This document shows, in pieces, positions 40,657 to 48,706 of a stretch of DNA of 64,000 nt (position 1 is the first letter of the stretch; the number at the start of each line of letters is the position of its first letter). Source of the DNA: Denitromonas ohlonensis (GTDB taxonomy: Bacteria; Pseudomonadota; Gammaproteobacteria; Burkholderiales; Rhodocyclaceae). The stretch lies in the NCBI RefSeq assembly GCF_007625205.1, contig NZ_VMNI01000004.1:62001-126000 (forward strand). The letters are read 5' to 3'. The notes beneath the pieces were generated by a model. That model ran no database searches. It saw only the letters and a program-made list of their open reading frames with translations, and was not told the DNA's origin. A program made the translations under genes and the position numbers.

Positions 40657-41814
40657 ATGCCCGCTTGCGCCGTTACCGTTTCGTCCCGCCTGCCAAATGT
40701 GGGCACCACCATTTTTACCGTGATGTCGCGCATGGCCGCCGAGGCCGGGGCAATCAATCTGTCGCAAGGCTTTCCGGACTTCAATGCCGAGCCGGTGCTG
40801 TTCGAGCGGGTGTCGCACTGGATGCGTGAGGGCTACAACCAGTACCCGCCGATGGCCGGGGTGACGGTGCTGCGCGAGGCGATCGCGGCCAAGGTGGCCA
40901 ACCTGTACGGCACGGCCTACGACCCCGAGACCGAGGTGACGGTCGTCGCCGGTGCGACGCAGGGCTTGTTCACCGCCGTCACGGCGCTGGTGCACCCGGG
41001 CGACGAGGTGATCGTCTTCGAGCCGGTGTACGACGCCTACGCGCCGGCCATCGAGTTGCAGGGCGCCCGCGTGGTGCGCCTGGCCTTGCACGCGCCCGAC
41101 TACCGGCCCGACTGGGCGGCGGTGGCTACCGCCATCACCCCGCGCACCCGCATGATCATGATCAACAGCCCGCACAACCCGACCGGCAGCGTGTGGTCGG
41201 CCGAGGACATGACGCGTCTGGCCGAGCTGGTGCGTGGCACCGACATCGTGATCGTGTCGGACGAGGTGTACGAGCACATCGTCTTCGACGGCCGCCGGCA
41301 CGAGAGCTGCGCCCGCCACCCGGCGCTGGCCGAGCGCAGCGTGATTGTGTCCGGCTTTGGCAAGACCTATCACATCACCGGTTGGAAGATTGGCTACGTG
41401 GTGGCGCCCGCGGCGCTGATGGCCGAGTTCCGCAAGGTGCACCAGTTCAATGTGTTCACCGTGAACACGCCGATGCAGTACGCGTTGGCCGATTACATGG
41501 CCGACGCTTCGCGTCACCTCGGCCTGGCCGCCTTCTACCAGGCCAAGCGCGACCGTTTCCGCGCCGCCATGGCCGACTCGCGCTTTGAGCTGCTGCCGTG
41601 TTCGGGTACCTACTTTCAGCTGGCGCGCTACCGCGCGATTCGCGACGAGTCCGACATGGCCTTCGTCGAATGGCTGACTCGCGACAAGAAAGTGGCGGCG
41701 ATTCCGGTGTCGGCCTTTTCGGCCGCCGCCGAGGATGAGGGCGTGGTGCGCTTCTGCTTCGCCAAGCATGACGACACGCTGGATGCGGCTTGCGAACGGC
41801 TGGTCGCGCTTTGA
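40657..41814 (+). CDS. Class I/II aminotransferase (methionine aminotransferase, YbdL/MtnE-like)
   Basis: 385 residues. The N-terminus SRLPNVGTTIFTVMSRMAAE and INLSQGFPDFNAEPVLFERV is typical of the YbdL/KAT branch. PLP-site features: NSPHNPTGSVWSAEDM, VSDEVYEHIVFDGRRH, and the Schiff-base Lys in SGFGKTYHITGWKIGYVVAP. YbdL transaminates methionine and aromatic amino acids; MtnE does the last step of methionine salvage. The divergent mtnA-aldolase operon, 80 bp away, supports a sulfur-amino-acid role but the other salvage genes are missing. Confidence 0.88.
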   Translation: MPACAVTVSSRLPNVGTTIFTVMSRMAAEAGAINLSQGFPDFNAEPVLFERVSHWMREGYNQYPPMAGVTVLREAIAAKVANLYGTAYDPETEVTVVAGATQGLFTAVTALVHPGDEVIVFEPVYDAYAPAIELQGARVVRLALHAPDYRPDWAAVATAITPRTRMIMINSPHNPTGSVWSAEDMTRLAELVRGTDIVIVSDEVYEHIVFDGRRHESCARHPALAERSVIVSGFGKTYHITGWKIGYVVAPAALMAEFRKVHQFNVFTVNTPMQYALADYMADASRHLGLAAFYQAKRDRFRAAMADSRFELLPCSGTYFQLARYRAIRDESDMAFVEWLTRDKKVAAIPVSAFSAAAEDEGVVRFCFAKHDDTLDAACERLVAL

Positions 41815-41882
41815 ACCAAGCGCGGGGCGCGTGCCGCCTCGCGTGCTAAACTTTTTCGCTTCCATCGCGGCGCACCGAGATC

Positions 41883-42140
41883 GTGTCGAAACTCCTCGTT
41901 TTCCTCCTCGTCCTGTTTGCCATTTACTGGGTTCGCCGCATGTTGAGCAAACCCAAGCATCCGCCGGGCGCCGGCCCTCAGTCGGGTGCCTCGCGCGATC
42001 GCGCGGGCCAGACGCAGGCCTCGACCCGGATGCTCTCCTGCCAGCGCTGCGGTGTGCATGTGCCCGAGAGCGAAGGCGTGCGCGTCGGCGGTGTGTTCTT
42101 TTGCTGCGAAGCGCACGCGCGCGGCCGCGACGAAAGCTGA
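41883..42140 (+). CDS. PP0621-type small membrane protein with CxxC-type cysteines
   Basis: 85 residues. A short N-terminal membrane span (LLVFLLVLFAIYWVRRML) precedes a Pro/Ser-rich linker and a C-terminal MLSCQRCGVHVPESEGVRVG with FFCCEAHAR, a small putative zinc-knuckle. This matches the PP0621 family, commonly found directly upstream of pilS-pilR or two-component genes in beta- and gammaproteobacteria. The function is unknown. It lies three bases before pilS, so it is very likely co-translated. Confidence 0.83.
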   Translation: MSKLLVFLLVLFAIYWVRRMLSKPKHPPGAGPQSGASRDRAGQTQASTRMLSCQRCGVHVPESEGVRVGGVFFCCEAHARGRDES

Positions 42141-42143
42141 GAT

Positions 42144-43697
42144 ATGGTCGTCACGGAGAGCTTCGAGGATATCTCCGCCGATCTGGCGCGCCGGCGCTCC
42201 CTGCGCTACCTGAATCTGTTCCGCCTGACCATGGCGGCGATCTTCCTGTTCTTCGGCAAGAGCATCGGCCTGGGCGAAGAAGCGCCCGGGCTGTTCCTGG
42301 CCTTTGCCGCGTTCTACCTGTTTGGTGTGCTGGCGCTGGGTTTTCCCGACGCGGTGCAGCGGCTCGGTTTCAATCGGGTGGTGACCCTGCAGATGCTGCT
42401 GGATATCGCCGCCTTGACGATGATGATGGCGGTCAGCGGCGGCACGCGCGGCGGCCTGCCGATGTTGCTCACGGTCTTGCTGGCCGGGGGTGGTCTGGTC
42501 GGTTACGGGCGCTGGGTGCTGTTTTACGCGGCGTCGGCGACGGTGGCCGTGCTGGCCGAGAACAGCGTGCGCTTCCTCAATCGTGGCGAGGCCAACGACT
42601 TTTTCGTGGTCGGCATGGTGTGCATCGGGTTCTTCGGCGTCGCACTGACGGCGCGCCTGCTGGCAACGCGTGCGCTGACCAATGAACTGCTGGCACGCAC
42701 GCGCGGCGCGGATCTGGCCCGTCAGCAGGCCATCAACGAGCGCATCATCGAGGACATGCACGACGGCGCGATCGTGCTCGACGCCAATCTGCGCATCCGT
42801 CAGGCCAACCCGCAGGCTGCCGCCTTGCTCGGCGCGCCCTTGCCGATTGGCGAGGTGATGAGTGATCTCTTTCCGGCGCTCACCGGCGCGCTGGCGGACC
42901 CCGCCGCGGCCAGTGAGGGGCATCAATGCCTCCCCGAGGGCGGCAAGCCGCTGCGCTGCCGCGTCGTGCGCGCCGAGGGCGACGCCGGCCACACCGTCAT
43001 CTATTTGCAGGATCTCGACGAAATCCAGGCGCAGGCACAGCAGATCAAGCTCGCCGCGCTGGGGCGGCTGACCGCCAGCATTGCCCACGAAATTCGAAAT
43101 CCGCTCACCGCCGTCACGCAAGCGGCCGAGTTGCTGGGCGAGGAGAAGCGCGCCGAAAGTCAGGCGAAGCTGATCCGCATCATCAATAACAACGCGCTGC
43201 GCATTGAGCAACTGGTGCGCGACGTGCTCTCGCTGGGGCGTCGTGATCGTGCCTTGCAGGAGGCTTTGCCTTTGCATGCCTTCGTCGTCGAACTGCTCGA
43301 TGAATTCACCTTGCACGGCGAGGCCGACAAGGCGCAAGTGGTGGTCGATATCCCTGAATCGCTGACGCTCGCCTTTGATCGGGCGCACCTGCACCAGATC
43401 CTGTGGAACCTGTTGGTCAACGCCCGACGCTACGCGCCGCCAACGCCGGGGGCGATCCGTGTGTCTGCCGATAGCGACGGGGGCCGTACACGTTTGAACA
43501 TTGAAGACGACGGGCCAGGCATCAGCGCCGAACACCGGGTGCACCTGTTTGAGCCTTTCTTTACCACGCATGCCAAGGGAACCGGCCTGGGGCTGTATAT
43601 CGCGCGCGAACTGGCAGACGCCAACCGGGCCACGCTGGCCTTGCGCGATAGCGCGGCCGGCGCGCACTTCTGCCTCACCGGAATGAGCCAGCCATGA
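42144..43697 (+). CDS. pilS: Sensor histidine kinase PilS
   Basis: 517 residues. Six hydrophobic segments in the first 190 residues (RYLNLFRLTMAAIFLFFGKS onwards), a PAS domain (about 205-305, EDMHDGAIVLDANLRIRQAN), then HisKA (GRLTASIAHEIRNPLTAVTQ, His about 317) and HATPase (NLLVNARRYA, EDDGPGISAEHRVHLFEPFF, HAKGTGLGLYIARELAD). PilS senses pilin levels in the membrane and controls PilR, which drives sigma-54-dependent type IV pilin transcription. It overlaps pilR by four bases. The pilA gene itself is not in this window. Confidence 0.93.
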   Translation: MVVTESFEDISADLARRRSLRYLNLFRLTMAAIFLFFGKSIGLGEEAPGLFLAFAAFYLFGVLALGFPDAVQRLGFNRVVTLQMLLDIAALTMMMAVSGGTRGGLPMLLTVLLAGGGLVGYGRWVLFYAASATVAVLAENSVRFLNRGEANDFFVVGMVCIGFFGVALTARLLATRALTNELLARTRGADLARQQAINERIIEDMHDGAIVLDANLRIRQANPQAAALLGAPLPIGEVMSDLFPALTGALADPAAASEGHQCLPEGGKPLRCRVVRAEGDAGHTVIYLQDLDEIQAQAQQIKLAALGRLTASIAHEIRNPLTAVTQAAELLGEEKRAESQAKLIRIINNNALRIEQLVRDVLSLGRRDRALQEALPLHAFVVELLDEFTLHGEADKAQVVVDIPESLTLAFDRAHLHQILWNLLVNARRYAPPTPGAIRVSADSDGGRTRLNIEDDGPGISAEHRVHLFEPFFTTHAKGTGLGLYIARELADANRATLALRDSAAGAHFCLTGMSQP

Positions 43698-45073
43698 GCA
43701 AGACTGAACGACGCAACCGCCCACCCGGCCCCGATGTGCTGGTGGTCGACGACGAAGAAGATATCCGCGAACTGCTGGAGATGACGCTCACTCGCATGGG
43801 CCTGGGGTCCCACTCCGCCGGCTCGGTGGCCGAGGCGCGCGAGCTGCTATCCAAAAACAAATACCGCCTGTGCCTGACCGACATGCGCCTGCCCGATGGC
43901 GAGGGCTTGGAGCTGGTGCGCTATATCAACGAGCACTGTGCTGACCTGCCGGTGGCCGTCATCACCGCCTACGGCAGCATGGAAAACGCGGTCATCGCGC
44001 TCAAGGCCGGCGCCTTCGATTACCTGGCCAAGCCGGTGTCGCTCGAGCAACTGCGGGCGCTGATCAAGTCGGTGTTCCGCCTGCCCGACGCGGCCAATGA
44101 AGAAACCCGCAAGGACGCCAGCGCCTTTCTGATCGGCGAATCGCAGGCCATGGAGCAGGCGCGTCAGCTGATCGAAAAGCTCGCCCGCAGCCAGGCGCCG
44201 GTGTATGTGTCGGGCGAATCCGGCAGCGGCAAGGAGCGCGCGGCGCGCGCCATTCATGGCCTGGGGCCGCGGGTGGCGGGGGCGTTTGTGGGGGTCAACT
44301 GCGGCGCGATCCCCGAAAACCTGATGGAGAGCGAGTTCTTCGGCTATCGCAAAGGCGCGTTTACCGGCGCCGACAGTGACCGCGATGGCTTCTTTCAGGC
44401 CGCCAACGGCGGCACCTTGTTTCTGGATGAGGTCGCCGATCTGCCGCTGTCGATGCAGGTCAAGCTGCTGCGCGTGATCCAGGAGAAGCGCGTTCGCCGG
44501 ATTGGCGACACCGCCGAGCAGCCGGTGGATGTGCGCATCGTCAGCGCCACGCACCAGAACTTGCGTGTGCTGGTCGAGGAAAACCGCTTTCGGCAGGACT
44601 TGTTTTACCGCCTGAATGTCATCGAACTCAAGATGCCGGCGCTGCGCGAACGGCGCGAAGACATTGGCTCGCTGGCCGAGGCCTTGCTTGCCCGCCTGGC
44701 CGAAGAGGCCGGCATGCCCTTGCCGCGCTTGTCGACGCAAGCGATCGAAGCGCTGTGCGGCTATAGCTTCCCCGGCAACGTGCGGGAGCTGGAAAACATT
44801 CTCGAGCGGGCGTTGGCGCTGTCATCCGGCGACATCATCCATGTCGAGGATCTGGCGCTGGAGCCGCTGATCGGCAGTGAGCCCACGGCGGGAAATGGCC
44901 ATGGCGACGCCATGCGCACCGGCTTGCAGGATTATCTCGACACCGCCGAACGCCAGGCCATTGTCGAAGCGCTGGCCGAAACCGAGGGCAATCGCACCGC
45001 CGCGGCGCGCTTGCTGAAAGTGACCTTCCGCTCTTTGCGCTATCGCATGGAGCGGCTGGGCATGAAGGACTGA
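43694..45073 (+). CDS. pilR: Sigma-54-dependent response regulator PilR
   Basis: 459 residues. Receiver domain with DDEED and phospho-acceptor Asp in CLTDMRLPDGEGLELVRYIN; AAA+ domain with Walker A VSGESGSGKERAARAIHG, the sigma-54 contact loop RKGAFTGADSDRDGFFQAAN, GTLFLDEVADLPLSMQVKLL and VRELENILERALAL; and a C-terminal Fis-type HTH (EGNRTAAARLLKVTFRSLRY). It activates sigma-54 promoters such as pilA on phosphorylation by PilS. The ampD gene follows after 5 bases. Confidence 0.94.
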   Translation: MSKTERRNRPPGPDVLVVDDEEDIRELLEMTLTRMGLGSHSAGSVAEARELLSKNKYRLCLTDMRLPDGEGLELVRYINEHCADLPVAVITAYGSMENAVIALKAGAFDYLAKPVSLEQLRALIKSVFRLPDAANEETRKDASAFLIGESQAMEQARQLIEKLARSQAPVYVSGESGSGKERAARAIHGLGPRVAGAFVGVNCGAIPENLMESEFFGYRKGAFTGADSDRDGFFQAANGGTLFLDEVADLPLSMQVKLLRVIQEKRVRRIGDTAEQPVDVRIVSATHQNLRVLVEENRFRQDLFYRLNVIELKMPALRERREDIGSLAEALLARLAEEAGMPLPRLSTQAIEALCGYSFPGNVRELENILERALALSSGDIIHVEDLALEPLIGSEPTAGNGHGDAMRTGLQDYLDTAERQAIVEALAETEGNRTAAARLLKVTFRSLRYRMERLGMKD

Positions 45074-45078
45074 CCCGC

Positions 45079-45621
45079 GTGCGCCAACTCGACGCCGCGG
45101 GCTGGCTCGATGGCGCGCGCTGGATCGCTTCGCCCAATTTTGATCGCCGCCCGGCCGGCCAGGTGGCGCGGCTGCTGGTGGTGCATGCGATCAGCCTGCC
45201 GCCGGAGCAGTTCGGCGGCGACGGCGTGCTCGCGTTGTTTGGCAACCGGCTGGACCCGGCGGCGCATCCCTACTTTGCGGACATTGCGCATCTGCGCGTG
45301 TCGGCGCACTTTTTCATTCGCCGCGATGGCGAGCTGATTCAGTGCGTGCCGACGCATGCGCGGGCCTGGCATGCGGGCGTCAGCACCTGGCGCGACTGCG
45401 AGCGCTGCAATGATTTTTCGATTGGCGTCGAACTCGAAGGCTCGGATACCCAGCCGTTCAGCGAGGCCCAGTACGCGCAACTCAACGCGCTGATCGACGA
45501 CCTTGCCCGCCAGCACCCGATTGAAGACGTGGTCGGCCACAGCGACATCGCGCCGGGTCGCAAGACCGATCCGGGCCCGTGTTTCGACTGGTCGCGCGTG
45601 GTCATTCCGCTGCTGCGTTGA
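45079..45621 (+). CDS. ampD: 1,6-anhydro-N-acetylmuramyl-L-alanine amidase AmpD
   Basis: 180 residues, GTG start close behind pilR. It cleaves the amide bond of anhydromuropeptides in cytoplasmic peptidoglycan recycling, and so keeps ampC-type induction off. Zinc and active-site residues appear in LLVVHAISLPPEQFGGDGVL (first His), AHFFIRRDGELIQCVPTHAR, AWHAGVSTWRDCERCNDFSI and VVGHSDIAPGRKTDPGPCFD (second His, the conserved Lys and the Asp ligand). Size and motifs match AmpD rather than AmiD. Confidence 0.93.
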   Translation: MRQLDAAGWLDGARWIASPNFDRRPAGQVARLLVVHAISLPPEQFGGDGVLALFGNRLDPAAHPYFADIAHLRVSAHFFIRRDGELIQCVPTHARAWHAGVSTWRDCERCNDFSIGVELEGSDTQPFSEAQYAQLNALIDDLARQHPIEDVVGHSDIAPGRKTDPGPCFDWSRVVIPLLR

Positions 45622-45725
45622 GTGTTACGTTTGTTGTCCCGGCGTGCACGTGTCATGTGGGTGCCGTATAAAGTGGCCTGAGCCGGGCAATGGCCGGAAT
45701 CGATTGACCAACTGCAGGAGGTGTT

Positions 45726-46229
45726 ATGGGACTGTTCAACTTCATCAAGGAAGCGGGCGAGAAGCTGTTTGGCACGGGTGAGGCCAAGGCCGCGCAAGAG
45801 GCTGCCGCCAAGGATCCGTCCGCCGACAAGCTGGCTGCAGCGAACGCGAAAGCGGCCGAGGCGATCGCCAACTATGTGCGCACGCTGAATCTGCCAATCG
45901 AAGGGTTGAGCGTGGTGTTCGACGGCGCGGCCGGCGTGGTGTCGGTCGGCGGGACAACGCCCGATCAGGCCACGCGCGAGAAAGTGCTGCTGGCGGCGGG
46001 CAACGTGGCGGGCGTGGGCGAGGTGCAGGACACCATTGTGGTGACCAACCCCGAGCCGGAGGCCAAGTTCCACACCGTGGCGCGTGGCGACACCTTGTCG
46101 GCGATTGCCAAGACCTACTACGGCAGTGCCAACAAATACATGGTCATTTTCGAGGCCAACAAGCCGATGCTGTCGCACCCGGACAAGATCTATCCGGGTC
46201 AGATGCTGCGGATTCCGGCGCAAGGCTGA
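45726..46229 (+). CDS. BON-LysM domain protein (YgaU/Kbp family)
   Basis: 167 residues. It begins MGLFNFIKEAGEKLFGTGEA, the standard Kbp start, then has a BON domain (about 35-108, VRTLNLPIEGLSVVFDGAAG, ATREKVLLAAGNVAGVGEVQ) and a LysM domain (about 113-165, FHTVARGDTLSAIAKTYYGS, KIYPGQMLRIPA). E. coli Kbp (YgaU) is a cytoplasmic potassium-binding protein; no signal peptide is seen here either. It has AGGAGG-type ribosome site, a TATAAA element at 45667-45672 upstream, and its own strong terminator, so it is probably a single-gene unit. Confidence 0.9.
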   Translation: MGLFNFIKEAGEKLFGTGEAKAAQEAAAKDPSADKLAAANAKAAEAIANYVRTLNLPIEGLSVVFDGAAGVVSVGGTTPDQATREKVLLAAGNVAGVGEVQDTIVVTNPEPEAKFHTVARGDTLSAIAKTYYGSANKYMVIFEANKPMLSHPDKIYPGQMLRIPAQG

Positions 46230-46258
46230 GCGACAGAAAACCCTGCTAATTGCATGGG

Positions 46259-46289
46259 AAAAAAACGGAGCCTCGGCTCCGTTTTTTTT
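46259..46289 (+). terminator. Rho-independent terminator after the BON-LysM gene
   Basis: A stem CGGAGCC/GGCTCCG (46266-46281) is flanked by seven A and eight T, so the stem can extend to 14 bp. It lies 30 bp after the stop codon at 46229 and would work in both directions. Confidence 0.93.
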
Positions 46290-46366
46290 CGCCGCCGGAA
46301 GCCGCGCCGCTGCTGGCGCGCCGCCATATTTGTGGTATTTTTGCCACCGTTTTGAGCGGTGCAAAA

Positions 46367-46395
46367 TTGACAAAATCCATATGAATCAATAGAGT
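46367..46395 (+). promoter_or_regulatory. Sigma-70 type promoter of the lytic transglycosylase gene
   Basis: A -35 TTGACA at 46367-46372 and -10 TAGAGT at 46390-46395 are separated by 17 bp, in an AT-rich stretch. The predicted start is near 46402, leaving a leader of about 235 nt before the coding start at 46636. Confidence 0.7.
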
Positions 46396-46401
46396 GCGAT
46401 C

Positions 46402-46635
46402 CGTGCTGCGTTGCAGCATGTGCGTGGCGATCGCTCCCTGACCTGGTGGGATCGTCAAATCGAGTGAGTGCGTGATCTTACCGGTCACGCGGGACACCAC
46501 TGGCGACCCGACTCTCCGAGGATTCGCTGCTCCGGCCGGCTGACAAGCCATCCGGGCGGACTGGATCCACGCTGTACCGACGTTCTCCATGACGGCGGCA
46601 CTGGTGAGCAGAGGCGGGCCTCTTGGAGGACCACC
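46402..46635 (+). other. Long untranslated leader of unknown function
   Basis: About 234 nt separate the predicted transcription start from the ATG at 46636. The region is GC-rich and can form several hairpins, the first being TGCTGC-GTT-GCAGCA near 46404. I do not recognise a known riboswitch class. A GTG-started frame from 46468 runs in phase with the gene but lacks coding character and would bury the signal peptide. Confidence 0.45.
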
Positions 46636-47367
46636 ATGAAGAACGCAACGGTCATGAAGCGCGCCATCTGTCATAGCGGCGCATTTCTGAAGCATTTTGC
46701 TCACGGCAGTCTGATCGCCCTGGGTCTCCTGTCGGCAGCGGCCCTGGTGGCCTCTGTTATCGAACCTCAGTCAGCCGCCCGCGGCTTGCCGATCGTCAGT
46801 CTGGCGCAAGCCCATGCTGAAGCCGTGGTGCCGGTGCGCCCCACGGTCGAGCTGGCTGATGAACCCGAAGCCCTGTTGCAGGCGCCGCCAGTCGTGGCCA
46901 CGGCCGATGCCGAGTTGTCACCCGAGCTGGAGCGCGTGCGCAGCTACGTGGCACGTCGTTACCGGGTGTCGCAAACGGCCTTGCTGCGCCCCTTGGCCCG
47001 TGCCGAGCAGTCGGCCGAAGAGCTGGGCCTGGATCCGCTGCTGATCGTGGCGGTGATGGCGATTGAGTCGAGCTTCAACCCGATGGCCGAAAGCACCGTG
47101 GGGGCGCAAGGTCTGATGCAGGTGATTCCGCGTTTCCATCAGGACAAGATCGGCCCGGACGCGACGCCCGAGTCTTTGTTTGACCCCGTGACCAATGTGC
47201 GGGTCGGGGCGCTGGTGATCCAGGAAGGGCTGCGCCGCTACGGCTCGCTGCAGTCCGCCTTGCAGTACTACGGTGGCGCGCTACGCGACGAGAACGCGCG
47301 CTACGCCAAGAAGGTGTTGTCGATGCAGGCACGCCTTGCTGAGGTGGCGGCGAAGTCCGACGCCTGA
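46636..47367 (+). CDS. Lytic transglycosylase, SLT domain
   Basis: 243 residues. The ATG at 46636 is preceded by TGGAGGA. An N-terminal hydrophobic segment (about 21-42, GSLIALGLLSAAALVASVIE) acts as signal/anchor. The SLT domain (about 125-225) has the catalytic Glu in IVAVMAIESSFNPMAESTVG, GAQGLMQVIPRFHQDKIG, DPVTNVRVGALVIQEGLRRY, and a YYGGA variant of the usual YNAG motif. It cleaves glycan strands of peptidoglycan in the periplasm. Downstream lies a strong terminator. Confidence 0.9.
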   Translation: MKNATVMKRAICHSGAFLKHFAHGSLIALGLLSAAALVASVIEPQSAARGLPIVSLAQAHAEAVVPVRPTVELADEPEALLQAPPVVATADAELSPELERVRSYVARRYRVSQTALLRPLARAEQSAEELGLDPLLIVAVMAIESSFNPMAESTVGAQGLMQVIPRFHQDKIGPDATPESLFDPVTNVRVGALVIQEGLRRYGSLQSALQYYGGALRDENARYAKKVLSMQARLAEVAAKSDA

Positions 47368-47383
47368 GTATCAAGGCTTCAAG

Positions 47384-47414
47384 AAAAGGACGGCTATTGC
47401 GCCGTCCTTTTTTT
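47384..47414. terminator. Bidirectional terminator between convergent genes
   Basis: Arms AAAAGGACGGC and GCCGTCCTTTT enclose TATTGC, with a T run on the plus side and the complementary A run on the minus side. It serves the lytic transglycosylase (plus) and the aminotransferase (minus), whose TAA stop overlaps the T run. Confidence 0.93.
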
Positions 47415-48582
47415 ACGCCAGTATGCGGCGGATCCGCTCGGCGGCTTCGGCCAGTCGGGACTGGCTGGTGGTGTAGGCGAAGCGCAGGTGCTGGCGCGGG
47501 CGGTTGTCGCCAAAGTCGATGCCCGGCGTGGCGGCGACGCCGGCCTCTTCGATCAGCCGGCGGGCGAGGGTTTCGCTGTCGTCGGTGAGCGCGCTGACAT
47601 CGCTGTAGATATAGAAGGCGCCCTGCGGTTCGGACGCGACCTTGAAGCCGAGATCGCGCAGTGCTGGCAGCAGGATGTTGCGCCGTTCGGCGAAGGCCTG
47701 GCGGCGTGATTCGAGGATGTCGAGACAAGCCGGGCTGAACGCGGCCAGCGCGGCTTGCTGGGCAATGGTCGAGGCGGAGATAAAGAAGTGCTGGGCGAGG
47801 CGTTCGATCTCGCGCGCATAGCCTTCGGGCGCGACCAGCCAGCCGAGCCGCCAGCCGGTCATGCCGAAGTACTTGCTGAAGCTGTTGACCACGAACACGT
47901 CGTCCATGCTCTGCAGCGCGGTGCTCGAATCCACGCCATAGGTCAGCCCCTGATAGATCTCGTCGACGATCAGGTGGCCGCCGCGCGCTCGCACGGACTG
48001 GCGCAGCGCCTCGATCTCGGGCTGGGTGAGCAGGGTGCCGGTCGGGTTGGCGGGCGAGGCCACGATCAGGCCGCGGGTGTTGGGCTGCCAGGCGGCTTCG
48101 ACCGCGGCGACCGTCGGCTGATAGGCGCTGTCGGCATTAACCGGCACGGCGCGGGCGACGCCCTCGAAAGCGCGTACCAGATGCCGGTTGGACGGATAGG
48201 TGGGGTCGGGCAGCAGCCAGCTGTCGCCGGGGTTGGTGGTGGCGGCCAGGGCCAGCATCAGGGCGCCCGAGGCGCCGGGGGTGACGACGATGCGCTCGGG
48301 GGCGACATTGGCACCGAAACGGTCCTGGTAGAAACGTGCGATCGCTTCGCGCAGCGGGGCGATGCCCAGCGCCGGCGTGTAGTGCACATCGCCACGCGCC
48401 AGAAAGCGGGTGGCGGCTTCGACCACCGGCGGCGGGCTGGGGAAGTCCGGCTCGCCGATTTCCATGTGGATGATGTCGCGGCCCTGGGCTTCGAGTTCGC
48501 GGGCGCGGCGCAGCAGCTCCATTACATGGAAGGGGCGGATGTCGGTCATGCGGTCGGCGAGGGACAGGGGCGAGCGTGTCAT
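47413..48582 (-). CDS. Class I/II pyridoxal-phosphate aminotransferase
   Basis: 389 residues. Signatures: DIIHMEIGEPDFPSPPPVVE, HYTPALGIAPLREAIARFYQ, VTPGASGALMLALAATTNPG, VASPANPTGTLLTQPEIEAL, VDEIYQGLTYG and the PLP Lys in VNSFSKYFGMTGWRLGWLVA. It belongs to the AspC-like Ib group of aminotransferases; the substrate pair cannot be told. It is a single minus-strand gene convergent with the lytic transglycosylase and downstream of pckG by about 120 bp across a hairpin. Confidence 0.9.
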   Translation of the reverse strand: MTRSPLSLADRMTDIRPFHVMELLRRARELEAQGRDIIHMEIGEPDFPSPPPVVEAATRFLARGDVHYTPALGIAPLREAIARFYQDRFGANVAPERIVVTPGASGALMLALAATTNPGDSWLLPDPTYPSNRHLVRAFEGVARAVPVNADSAYQPTVAAVEAAWQPNTRGLIVASPANPTGTLLTQPEIEALRQSVRARGGHLIVDEIYQGLTYGVDSSTALQSMDDVFVVNSFSKYFGMTGWRLGWLVAPEGYAREIERLAQHFFISASTIAQQAALAAFSPACLDILESRRQAFAERRNILLPALRDLGFKVASEPQGAFYIYSDVSALTDDSETLARRLIEEAGVAATPGIDFGDNRPRQHLRFAYTTSQSRLAEAAERIRRILA

Positions 48583-48640
48583 TGGGGAGTTCCGGGGCGG
48601 GGTCTTGCCATCATAGAGCGCGCGGGGCGGCGTGAAAACG

Positions 48641-48669
48641 CAACAAGCGCCGACCGGCGGCGCTTGTTG
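48641..48669 (-). terminator. Probable terminator of pckG
   Basis: Perfect 11-bp arms CAACAAGCGCC/GGCGCTTGTTG with a 7-base loop lie 38 bp after the pckG stop; on the minus strand the hairpin is followed by CGTTTTC, a short T tract. A second small hairpin (GCCGCC/GGCGGC) lies between it and the gene. Confidence 0.65.
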
Positions 48670-48706
48670 GTGCGACGAGCCGCCGTGAGGCGGCCGGTGG
48701 TGCGGC

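Noticed and set aside
46468-46635. In-frame 56-codon N-terminal extension of the lytic transglycosylase
   Set aside because: A well-placed TGGAGGA and signal-type N-terminus mark 46636; the extension has no coding character and would bury the export signal.
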